Shown here: one piece after another, positions 34,072 through 44,120 of the stretch
Layout of the letters: every line of letters begins with the position of its first letter
Position numbering within the stretch: position 1 is the first letter of the stretch
DNA from: Haliotis asinina
Lineage: Eukaryota > Mollusca > Gastropoda > Lepetellida > Haliotidae
Direction: 5' to 3'
NCBI RefSeq assembly: GCF_037392515.1
Contig: NC_090291.1
Location: forward strand, 39,021,001-39,085,000
DNA length: 64,000 nt
Position numbers and translations under genes: made by a program
Notes under the pieces: generated by a model
What the model was told of the DNA's origin: nothing
The model's database searches: none
What the model saw: only the letters and a program-made list of their open reading frames with translations

Positions 34072-37000
34072 TCAAAACTCAATCTCGTCAGAGTCTGATG
34101 ATGAAATGTCTAGAGGAGGGCAGTACTTGATGGGACAGCTGGAAGGACAGTCGAAAGGGCATTCTTGTATATCTAACGGTATTCGACAATAAAATTTGTC
34201 TGTAATATGATGATTATATTTCAGAAATTCTTTAAGTCCGTCAGGTATTGGGAGCTTGTCAGATTTTGAACTGGGAGATCTTCCTAATATTTTGAATATC
34301 TTCCCTCTGCATATAGTCTTTAAACTCCTCGGCTTGCGACTCTCGTTAGTTAACCATGCACAGACTTCAGGCATCTGAAATATTGCAACAGGCCATTGCC
34401 TCGACCAGATCCACCTTTCACTGAGAAAGGAAGGTCGTATATCAACTAAAAGCTTCACTAAGGAAAATAGTTTCTCGTTCAATGCCATGTAGAAGTAAGA
34501 TGGCTTCCCCCGCAGAGTGTCGATGCTGCATCCAGAGTGAACGAGAGTAATTGCACAAGCCTCACTATGGAGTTTTATTGCCTGTTCTAAGGGTGTTTCC
34601 TTCCATTTGTACTTCTTGTCAATCTTGTAGCCATGTTGAATGAGTATTTTCACCATTGCTGCATTGTGATGTTCAATGGCGATCGCCATTGGTGTGACGC
34701 CATGTGTGCTCTTGGCATGGATCTTGATCTGGTTTTCCAGAAGAACCTCGCAGATGTCGTAGCGCCTGTATGCCACGGCGTAGTGGAGGGCGTTGAGGTT
34801 GTTGTCTGTCCTTGCCTGGATGTTACACAAGGCATTGATAAGGGCTTCACAAATTGCCTTGTTGTTCAGTTGAACGGCCCTGAAAAGGTTTTAAAGAGTG
34901 GTTTCAATCATTGAAATATTTTCATTTGCAACGGAAAAGAAACTGCATGAAAATCTTCTGAGAAGGACATGTTAGATGCTCTATAAAGTCAGCCATAATT
35001 ATAGTAATAGTTCGCTTATATGGCGTTGATATCCAGGCACATTGCCGTCTCACGGCACTGCGTACATTACAGTGAGTGAGTGAGTGAGTTTAGTTTTACG
35101 CCGCTTTTTAGCAATATTCCAGCAATATCACGGCGGGGGACACCAGAAAATGGGCTTCACACATTGTACCCATGTGGGGAGTCGAACCCGGGTCTTCGGC
35201 GTGACGAGCGAACGCTTTAACCATTAGGCCACCCCGCCGCCCCACGTACATTACTGCCATCATAGGATACCATCGTACTATGCGATACTTTACCACGTCC
35301 ATGGGGTTCGTACAGCCATGCTACCTGTTACAATGAACGAATCACTAACATTTCCAGCACATCCTCACGGGTACCCATTTTACAGCTTGGTGAACTGAGA
35401 TTTGCGTAATCATAATCTCGTTAAGGAGCTTGACACGAGCAACCATGTCTTCGCTAAATATGAATAATAATCGCTAATCATATTTGAGGTGAAACATATT
35501 CACGTGAAGTAGTAATTCAAATATATCTTGAAGAATACATCACTACTTCACAAAACAATTTTGTGTGGAAAAGAATTATAAATCAAGTTAAAACTGCCTG
35601 TAGATTATTTACACTTTGTGAATCTTCGTGTGACACATGTGTTTGGTTGAAATATGCTGTTATGTTTGTTTCTTAATCTTTGAGTCAGTATAGATAATGT
35701 TCGCAGAGTGTCATATAAGAGATTATATAATTGTTATTGAGCCATGACTATACTAAGGATAATATATGAATATTCTAGAAGACCTTTTGTTCACAGGGAT
35801 GACACTAGTTTATCATTCCATATTGAATTAACAGACCATAAAATGTTGTTTTAAGATTCTAGGTGAATTGGGATAGAGGCGAGTAAAGAACAACCCGTAA
35901 GAGTCAAAATAGTCATCTTCAGTCGAAGGTATAGTGCTAAGCAGTTGTCGGGTAGTACGGTAATCATGAGAATTTTCAGGCCCCTCCCAGTACATTAATA
36001 ATAGTTGGGACCCTGTGCGATTACATGCTGTAAGGCCTACTGAAACCATCAAAGGTTATATCATACTTGATCAGGGGAGTTTCTGCACCGACGCCAAAGC
36101 CGAGTCTGCGCATGTTGACGTCTGCCCCATGATGGATGAGAAGCTGAACCACTGCATCCGCGTTGCTGATAATGGCTCGAAACAGAGGGGCACTGCCTGA
36201 AGAAAAATAGAAAGAACTGTTGCCATATAGCATCACAGCCAAACCTCGACCCTCCGTGGATCTACTTTCACGTACCCAATATTACGTCAAAACGTCATCT
36301 GGATCCCGCTGTTACAAGACAGAATCTGTGTCGTCCTATCGAGAAAACTTCTTCACCGCACACCCACCTGTCTCCTTGTCCATCTCGTTCATCCCTACCC
36401 ACCTGTGTCCTTGCTCGTTTCGTTCACCTAACTCCCTCCTGTCTCCTTGTCCAACTCGTTCACCCCATACCCACCTGTCTCCTTGTCCAGCTCGTTCACC
36501 CTTCTCTTCTAAATTCGTCTACCTTACACCACTTGTCTCATTGTCCAGCTCGTTCACCTCACACCCACCTGTCTCCTTGTCCAGCTCGTTCACCTCACAT
36601 CCCGGTTTCCTGAGAAGAACGTCTGCCAGCTTCTCACTTCCGTGTTTCGCCGCCCACCTACACGGAAAGAAGCAACATGCACTCGTAAAATACATTCTTA
36701 AGTAATATACGTAAATAGCATTTGTAAATTCTAAACGTAAATAATGTAATAAATAACATTCACCGATACTTCAACATCTTCTGATACAGAACCAAGTTAA
36801 CACACCATGTGAAGAGATTGTTGTTGTGTAATAGAGTTAGATGTTCCCAGTGTTCGTAAGTAGGGTTCACTGGCTATCAGGACTTCATTGAAACAATTAG
36901 AAAATGTGTTTGAATCGTTGATATTGTTCTCGAAATTTTGGTGATATGAGAATATGGGAAAGAAAAACGTTTTGGACCAGTTTTTACTATTTAACGAAAA

Positions 37001-37373
37001 GAAACATTTCCTTGGTGGATACACTTCGGAAAATGCGGAAATCGTAAATCAGCTCAATCAGAAATAAAAATGGTCAGTTCGTAACTCACCATATCGCCCT
37101 CCTCCCTCGAACGGTTTCGGCGTTCACGTCAGCTGGTTTGTTTTTCGGTTTAAGCAGCAGCCATGCTGTTTCATCGTCGTCCATCTCACTAGCCACCAAC
37201 AACGCCGTTGGTCGTAGCGGATCGTCCATGTCCCTCACATCCGGGTCCTGTATGGTCTTGTTCTTCAGCATCAACCTCACCTTCTTATGGTCCCTCGTTC
37301 TCACCGCCTTGAAAAACTCACGTACCACGGGGTCTTGTCTCGGCTTCCGCTGAAGCATTGTCGGATCCTTCAT
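34072..37373 (-). CDS. Ankyrin repeat and SOCS box (ASB-like) protein, four coding exons
   Basis: Exons in transcript order: 37373-37090, 36657-36569, 36196-36067, 34879-34072; all borders are GT..AG and phases match (2/1, 1/2, 2/1), giving 436 residues and a stop at 34072-34074. Ankyrin repeats run from ~20 to ~330, e.g. TALLVASEMDDDETAWLLL, AIWWAAKHGSEKLADVLL, APLFRAIISNADAVVQLLI, NALHYAVAYRRYDICEVLL and TPMAIAIEHHNAAMVKILI. A SOCS box follows at ~351-390: PRSLKTICRGKIFKILG (elongin-B/C-binding BC box) and LPIPDGLKEFL (Cul5-type box). ASB proteins recruit substrates to elongin/Cullin-5 ubiquitin ligases. A cysteine-bearing tail of ~45 residues ending SSSDSDEIEF is unusual. The start is the first in-frame ATG of exon 1 (37371-37373); the frame stays open upstream to about 37493, so an earlier exon is possible. 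Confidence 0.88.
35071..35244 (-). mobile_element. tRNA-headed SINE (family A), best-preserved copy
   Basis: Minus strand: head GGGGTGGCCTAATGGTTAAA (A box), then CCGGGTTCGACTCCCC (B box), body TGAAGCCCATTT..GGTGTCCCC, tail GCTGGAATATTGC..GCGGCGTAAAACTAAA then (ACTC)n. It lies in intron 3 of the ASB-like gene and can serve as the reference for the other copies. Confidence 0.85.
36352..36600 (-). repeat. Minisatellite built from the ASB-like exon 2 end and its splice donor
   Basis: About six copies of a 36-47 base unit (minus strand GTGAACGAGCTGGACAAGG, then AGACAG|GTGGGT). The first copy is the real exon end at 36569; later copies lie in the intron and three still carry a donor-like GACAG|GTGGGT (near 36479, 36397 and 36367). 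Confidence 0.85.
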
Positions 37374-37499
37374 TGAATCACTGAGACAACCGATCAGTTC
37401 ATCTGTGTTATCTTCGGCTACTCCATCTTTATGTCCAGTTTCTCCATTAATGCGTGTTCCGGCCCTCCACCCGAGTGTGTACAGATCCTTCACTTATAA

Positions 37500-37835
37500 A
37501 TGCTCAGGTCCTTGTAGTGTAAATGATCAGATACTATACGAAAGTGCGTTCAGGTCCTTCTGGTATGAATGTTCAGGTCCTTCTGGTATGAATGTTCAGG
37601 TCTTTCTGGAGTGAATGTTCAGGTGCTTCCGCTATGAATGTTCATGTCGTCCTGTGTGAATGTTCGGATCCCTGTAGTATGAATGTTCAGGTCCTATATG
37701 AATGTTCATGTCTTTCTGCATGAATGTTCAGATCCTTCTAGTATGAATATTCAGGTCATATAAGTATGTGTGTTCATGCCCTTCCAGTATGAATGTTCAG
37801 GTTCTTCTAGTATGGATATGCAGGTCATTTAAGTC
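37500..37835 (+). repeat. ~23-bp minisatellite upstream of the ASB-like gene
   Basis: Ten or more units TGTTCAGGTCCTTCTGGTA plus TGAA with substitutions and length changes. Confidence 0.8.
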
Positions 37836-37942
37836 CTTTTCGTATGTGTTCACATCGTCGAAGAATGTGATCAGATCCGAAAGTCATCAGTGCTGAAGCC
37901 CACCACGTACATGTGTTCACATCTTCAAAATAGATCTTTTAC

Positions 37943-37978
37943 CTGGACATAACCGCCCATGAGAATCTCAGCACACTC
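37943..37978 (-). other. Candidate upstream micro-exon of the ASB-like gene
   Basis: On the minus strand a good pyrimidine tract and acceptor (TTCTCTCTCCAG) is followed by 36 bases encoding ECAEILMGGYVQ and a donor GTAAAA. It could be an alternative or 5' exon of the ASB-like gene, whose first annotated exon remains open upstream of its ATG. No acceptor that would join it convincingly to the 37090-37373 exon was found. Confidence 0.3.
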
Positions 37979-38055
37979 CTGGAGAGAGAACGGTGAATAT
38001 AAGCTGTAGGGGTCAGTAAAAACTAATTACACGAGCAGTCGATAAACTCTACTTG

Positions 38056-38122
38056 TATGTATGTGTGTGTGAGAGAGGGAGAGAGAGAGAGAGAGAGAGA
38101 ATGTGTGTGTGCGTGTGTGTGT
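38056..38122 (+). repeat. (GT)n/(GA)n microsatellite
   Basis: A compound run of GTGTGTGT, then GAGAGAGA, then GTGTGTGT. Simple sequence, no other signal. Confidence 0.95.
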
Positions 38123-38414
38123 TAGTTACAAGAACCGTTACACTTATCGCCTTAAGCACATAATATCCGAGTCCACCCGTATCACGTTTTTCTACGTGTG
38201 TGAGTGTTTCAGGTGCATTGAACCAGCTTGTGAAACATATATTTATATACTTGGAAGTCACTCAAGCAGTCCCTGAAGAAGCATGCTTAGAAGACACAAT
38301 GAAACACAAGAATAATCTATCTCCGTGTCCGGGCCCAATGATATATTGTTGCATGTACTAAACAGTGTTCAAACACCTACAATATATCAGCATTGAAGCT
38401 GAACAACATCAATA

Positions 38415-38600
38415 TGGCAACCATGCCTGCCAAACATTAATCAGCATATATTAGGGCCGTCACCTTCTTCTTTATTGTACATACACAAAGTTTCTGGGCT
38501 GTACCTTGTCCCTTCGTCAAGTGAAGGGGCAAGGAATAGTCCGGGACCGTTGTCTATATAATAAAGAAGTTGACATCTTTTTGTCTTATACCTTTAATAC
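38415..38600. repeat. Dispersed repeat shared with 3425-3575
   Basis: Second copy with GGCAAGGAATAGTCCGGGAC and TAATAAAGAAGTTGACATC; could be the end of a longer retroposon or DNA element. Confidence 0.6.
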
Positions 38601-38841
38601 CAACTTCTATGTGTTGTCTCAAGAACTTCATTAATCAGCATTGGTGTATATACCAATTTAGATACCAAAATAAGTATGAATACCGGGCAGATATATACTG
38701 ATAGGTGTATTCTTTTATCTATCTTTGGCATTCTATCTATATTTGAATGTCTTTTTAAAGGAATAGCCCTTAGACTGATAAACACCATTTGACCTATTTG
38801 TAAAGACTTTTATTTGTAATGGCCAATTAACTGGTGATATC

Positions 38842-38910
38842 GTTTTTTTTTTTTGGTTTTTTTTTTTTTTTTTGTTTCTCTGGTGTTGTTTGTTTTGTTT
38901 TGTTTGTGTG
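38842..38910 (+). repeat. Poly(T)-rich tract
   Basis: Two long T runs interrupted by GG and followed by GTTTG repeats; perhaps the tail of a minus-strand retrocopy, otherwise simple sequence. Confidence 0.6.
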
Positions 38911-40866
38911 TCTTTGTGTTGAAAAACATTTTGAAATAAAGAGCTATATTACAAGGCTTTTTATTTGACGTGACTTAATGCAGCAGGTTGTTGAGCAAAA
39001 AACTTCGAACATTCTTGAAACGTTAATAACTTGGGGAAAAACAGTCCAAACCTAAGATAAGCGAATATTATCCAAATGATATCCGTCTCGAGTAGATCAA
39101 TTTTGAATAACCGTTTTCGGATGAGACATTTTAAGTTTCAGTCACAATCAAACATGGATGTATACATGTAGGTATTTTGCATGAAAGTTAATGTCGCTTT
39201 TTCCTTCATGACATTACTCTACAATGTTTGGTCTATTGTGACACAAATTATAATGGGGCTTGTATTAAGAATATATTCATGCCCGACACTCGACTGTGAG
39301 CACATCAGCTATACAAGATTAGAGACAGACAGGCAGAGAGATTGTTAATTCCGAGTCTCACCTCATACATTGTACATTAAAAAGTACGGGAAAAGAAAAC
39401 TAGTATAAAACTACTGAGAAACAGATCCATTGACGGTGTTAATTATTTCTTACCTTGCACAGTCTGTCATTCAAACGTGTGTATCCTCGACTGATTAAGC
39501 AATCTCACTGCACTAATCCTGTTAAGAATGTGACAGCATGGTTGGATCCAACTCAAACACAAGCAAAGAACGTGTTTTGCATCTTAACCGAGAGGTAACG
39601 TTGTCCCGTTGTACACACTGCATGTGTATATAAAATCTATGAAAGGATTATAGCTAGAGAGTTACCGGCATACAACAGACTTAATAGTGTTGTAAGGAGG
39701 CGATTATCTAGGCAATCATAATCAGCTATGTATTTCATTGTGAATACTACAGAATGCTCTAAAGCATATAACACCACACCTGTTATCATATGTAAACAGA
39801 AACGGATTTTATCGGTGACCAGAAAGATTAGAATGACACAGCCTAGTGAACATTACCTGTGCCTGTCGTCTCTAAGACGGAATTTGAAAGAACATGGTGT
39901 ACATACATCCACCTTGTTGCACTCCAATATACCTGGTATAACCTCCAACCTGCTGTGGGCGAGCATACCCGCCCGTGTTTAGAAGGCCGTTAAGCTTCAT
40001 TTTAATAAACGCTGTTGTAAAGCCGTTAGGGTCACGACACGGAGGTTAGGCATATAGAGCTGGCGCTTACAGTCACTGGAACAATGATTGAGTTTCCAAG
40101 CGTGTAATATACAGGGACATTCTGGGTGTTAAAATAAACACGTGTCCTACCTAGCCTAGCGACAATAACCCCCGCAGTCCTGTTTCCTCGGGTGGTTTCG
40201 TAGCTTCAGGATTTCGTCGTGGAATATACTGCTATAACCACTGTCAACTCGTGTTATAAATTCCCTGCTGTCATCCATGTTTGCTAGGAAACTTGAACTG
40301 TTCGCTCCTACCTTTCACAGCGTCCTTAGCGATACCTAAACATTTCAGCCGCTTTAACTGGAGACTTCACTGCAAGCCATAAACTGTTCACGTAGTGACA
40401 GCGGGGTACTTAGTTAAAAATCTATACATTCCACTTGTCCGGACGCACAACTTTCACTGCGAGGTTGCAGGTGATCGGTTTATCAATGACGTTTTTGAAT
40501 AATGACACGTAGTAACTGTTTTAAGTACTAAAGAAGTTATTTCGATCGGTTATATATAACTAGACACAAACCGTAGTTATATCAAAATATACTCAGGAAG
40601 AGTTACGGACCACCCAAATTTTCATTATGTATCTAATAGTTCATATTATGATCCATATAATGCTTAAATATTGAACATCTGGGCCGTCCTTAACTTTTTT
40701 GGTTGAGTATATGTTAGTAAACTATTACCTCTGCTGATGACACGGCGGTACACATATCCTTCACAGACTAGATGCAAACTTACGTACAGGACTGGGTATA
40801 AACCTTTACAGGGTGTGTAATTATACATTTGTATGACAAACTTATGTCGTGCAGGACGCGTGAAGG

Positions 40867-41092
40867 TCCGGGTTAGAACTTGATCTTCAGTGATATATCC
40901 TTGTTGTAAGAGGCGACTAACGGGGTCAGGCTCGCTGACTTGGTTGACACATGTCACCGGTTCCCAATCACGCAGATCGATGCTCATGATGTTGATCACT
41001 GGATTGTCTGGTCCAGACTCGATTATTTACATACCACCGCCATATAGCTGTAATATTGCTGGGTGCGGTGTAAACCTAAACTCACTCACTAA
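40867..41092 (+). mobile_element. SINE-like family B, near full length
   Basis: Head CTTGATCTTCAGTGATATATCC and GTAAGAGGCGACTAACGGGG, middle CGCTGACTTGGTTGACACATG, tail GTAATATTGCTGGGTGCGG ending CTCACTCACT. No tRNA-like head is evident. It is a useful reference copy. Confidence 0.8.
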
Positions 41093-41620
41093 CTGCGATA
41101 TTGCTGAAATAATGCAGTGTTTCATTTCAGCTTAATCAACACACTGTAGTTGAATTGAATTAAATGAATTGAATTACAAATGACTAATTAAATTTTGCCT
41201 TCTTTGAATTTTAAACATGATTACTTAAGACTGCATAAAACAAATTATTAGGCTCAAAATTCTTCTCATACTTTTTCAAATATGCCGTTTAGGCACCATA
41301 CATCATGGCACCATTCACCATGATGTTTTAATAATTTTCATAATGTGTATGAAAAGTGACTGTGTTTTGGTGGTGATCAAATGAGCCAAAAGACAAAACC
41401 AAACATGACAGGGTGTGAAAAAGTTTGCATTTTCCAGAATATTTCAGTGTTGATACAAAATGAATTTGTTTGTGCATGGTCAGATGTTGGGCTCAACAAC
41501 AAATGGAAACAATTTGTTGTTACAACATACGTAATCTGCAGAATACCTGGACAAAGTATACTGTGAGACTAAATCCACCCAGCTTTGAATGAATACAGGG
41601 TATAGATAAGCAAACAAAAG

Positions 41621-41822
41621 TGAGTGCGTGAGTGACTTTAGTTTTATGCTTACTCCAGCTATAAGGCGACTCTCTCTAAATAATAGTCCTCTGGACCAGA
41701 CAATCCAGTGAAGAACGGCATGAGCATCGATCTTCGCAACTGGGATACGCGCGTGTCTGACCACGAGATCCCGTTAGTCGCCTCACGAGCACAGATTACA
41801 GAAGATCACATCTAACCCGGAT
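41621..41822 (-). mobile_element. SINE-like family B
   Basis: GAGTGCGTGAGTGACTTTAG tail, TCTGGACCAGACAATCCAG, GAGATCCCGTTAGTCGCC, AGAAGATCACATCTAACCC head. Confidence 0.75.
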
Positions 41823-42302
41823 CTTAGCGGGTGCAAAACATGTAGTTTCCCCATGAAATGTATTTCCACAGATCGTTGGGGAACAGTTTGATACTGTGAC
41901 CGACGTCAAAATAGTATGTCAGCCGGTACGCATCCGGTACGCTGTATATTAGCCACTATATAAGCTTATTATAAAATAATGAATTTTGGCTGAAAGAAAG
42001 TTTCCAAAGTTTACCCAACTAAATAAGAAAAACTTGCAAATGAATAACTCAAACAACATTGTTTTAACATTTTAAAAAATGGCACTATACATTTGGTTAG
42101 ATGTATTTGTCTTTCTCAACAAGGAATATAGTCAACTCCATCATTTTGAATGCGTTTTGGGGGGCATGTGTACTAAGATGACCTACATCTAAACGCTGAA
42201 GTTTTCAAAAGTCTATCATATCAGAATCTCTTTCTATAATGATAAGCTACATAAAAATATAATCATAATTAGTCCCCTGAGTTGGTACCGATTGCCCTAC
42301 CT

Positions 42303-42382
42303 GGCCCATGGATTAATATAGCTGGAATATTGCTGAGTGTGCAGTATTCCATATAAATGTGTAAACTCACTTACTCACTCAC
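42303..42382 (+). mobile_element. Shared SINE tail fragment
   Basis: ATATAGCTGGAATATTGCTG through ACTCACTTACTCACTCAC; head absent. Confidence 0.6.
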
Positions 42383-42649
42383 AGAATCAGGACACTTTAG
42401 TCATTGGAACATGCATTCTATCCTATTCTATCTATTCAACTATTGTTGCTCATATGTGACGTAGCACATAAGCCCTGCCCATTATTCATTCACTTATATC
42501 ACACAGGCTGAGGCCGCACATACGTTAGCATCAATAATATTATGTCACTCAGAATTATGGGCACACCTATATCACACAGGTTGAGGCACATGCATATCAG
42601 AAACCTATCTGTGCATAGATCAGTTGTAGAATATGTTAACATATGCCAA

Positions 42650-43890
42650 TAATGGAATCGGTGAGCATAGACCAGTGGTAGAATGTGTGGGCAGAGACCA
42701 GTGGTACGATGTATGAGTATAGATCAGTGGTAGAATGTGTGGGAAGAGACCAGTGGTACGATGTATGAGTATAGATCAGTGGTAGAATGTGTGGGCAGAG
42801 ACATATGGTACGATGTATGAGTATAGATCAGTGGTAGAATGTGTGGGCAGAGAAAAGTGGTACGATGTATGAGTATAGATCAGTGGTAGAATGTGTGGGC
42901 AGAGACCAGTGGTACAATGTATGAGTATAGATCAGTGGTAGAATGTGTGGGAAGAGACCAGTGGTACGATGTATGAGTATAGATCAGTGGTAGAATGTGT
43001 GGGCAGAGACCAGTGGTACGATGTATGAGTATAGATCAATGGTAGAATGTGTGGGAAGAGACCAGGGGTACGATGTGTGAGCATGGACCAGTGGTAGAAT
43101 GTGTGGGCAGAGACCAGTGGTACGACGTATGAGTATAGATCAGTGGTAGAATGTGTGGGCAGAGACCAGTGGTACGATGTATGAGTATAGATCAGTGGTA
43201 GAATGTGTGGGCAGAGAAAAGTGGTACGATGTATGAGTATAGATCAGTGGTAGAATGTGTGGGCAGAGACCAGTGGTACGATGTATGAGTATAGATCAGT
43301 GGTAGAATGTGTGGGAAGAGACCAGTGGTACGATGTATGAGTATAGATCAGTGGTAGAATGTGTGGGCAGAGACCAGTGGTACGATGTATGAGTATAGAT
43401 CAGTGGTAGAATGTGTGGGAAGAGACCAGGGGTACGATGTGTGAGCATGGACCAGTGGTAGAATGTGTGGGCAGAGACCAGTGGTACGACGTATGAGTAT
43501 AGATCAGTGGTAGAATGTGTGGGCAGAGACCAGTGGTACGATGTATGAGTATAGATCAGTGGTAGAATGTGTGGGTCGAAAGCCAGGGGTACGATGTGTG
43601 AGCATGGACCAGTGGTAGAATGTGAGCATAGACAAGTGGTAGACTGTGTGAACATAGACCAGTAATGGGATGTAAGAGCATAGACCAGTTGCAGAGAGTG
43701 TCAGCATAGACCAGTAGTAGGATGTGTGAGCACAGACCAGTGGTAGGATGTGTGAGCATAAACCAGTGGTAGAATGTGTGAGCACTGACCAGTGGTAGAA
43801 TGTGTGAGCATAGACCAGTGGTAGAATATGTCAGCATAGACCATTGCTAGAATGTGTGAACATAAAGCAGTGCTAGGATATGTGAACATC
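42650..43890 (+). repeat. 52-bp satellite-like array with 26-bp ancestry and 364-bp higher-order period
   Basis: Unit: GTACGATGTATGAGTATAGA / TCAGTGGTAGAATGTG / TGGGCAGAGACCAGTG. Each 52-mer is a dimer of related 26-mers. After ~43590 only the simpler 26-mer (GTGAGCATAGACCAGTGG plus TAGAATGT) continues. Marked variants recur at exactly 364 bases: AGAAAAGTGG at 42851 and 43215, ACCAGGGGTA at 43061 and 43425. Minus-strand open frames here are artefacts. Confidence 0.95.
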
Positions 43891-44120
43891 AATGATGACT
43901 GACTGCCACCACCTTTGTGATAGTTTCACCCACATGTCAGGAATTATAGCTGCTGCGATGTTAAATAAAAACAAAAAGCAGTTTCTTCAATGACAAGATG
44001 AAATCACCAGATGTTATCAAACAGCCAGTGACATTTAATCACAATTACATAAAATCAATGATTATGAGAACCAAAAATAAAACAGTTTATAAAGTTTGTT
44101 CCTTGCGCCAATTGTCGTAA

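Larger units (their letters stand above)
37979..42649. other. Spacer between the ASB-like gene and the 52-bp array
   Basis: Apart from a microsatellite, a dispersed repeat, the T tract and family B SINE-like copies, this 4.7 kb shows no exon-like open stretch I can support. The open frame at 39728-39982 has no recognisable motif. Confidence 0.5.

Noticed and set aside
36220-36705. Plus-strand 161-codon frame with S-S-F-T-S-H-P repeats
   Set aside because: Shadow of the ASB-like exon 2 and its minisatellite on the minus strand.
39728-39982. 84-codon plus-strand open frame
   Set aside because: No motif, no splice context, codon texture like the surrounding spacer.
43296-43892. Minus-strand open frames rich in H-T-F-Y-H-W
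   Set aside because: They are the 52/26-base satellite read in a frame without stops; several overlapping frames are open at once.
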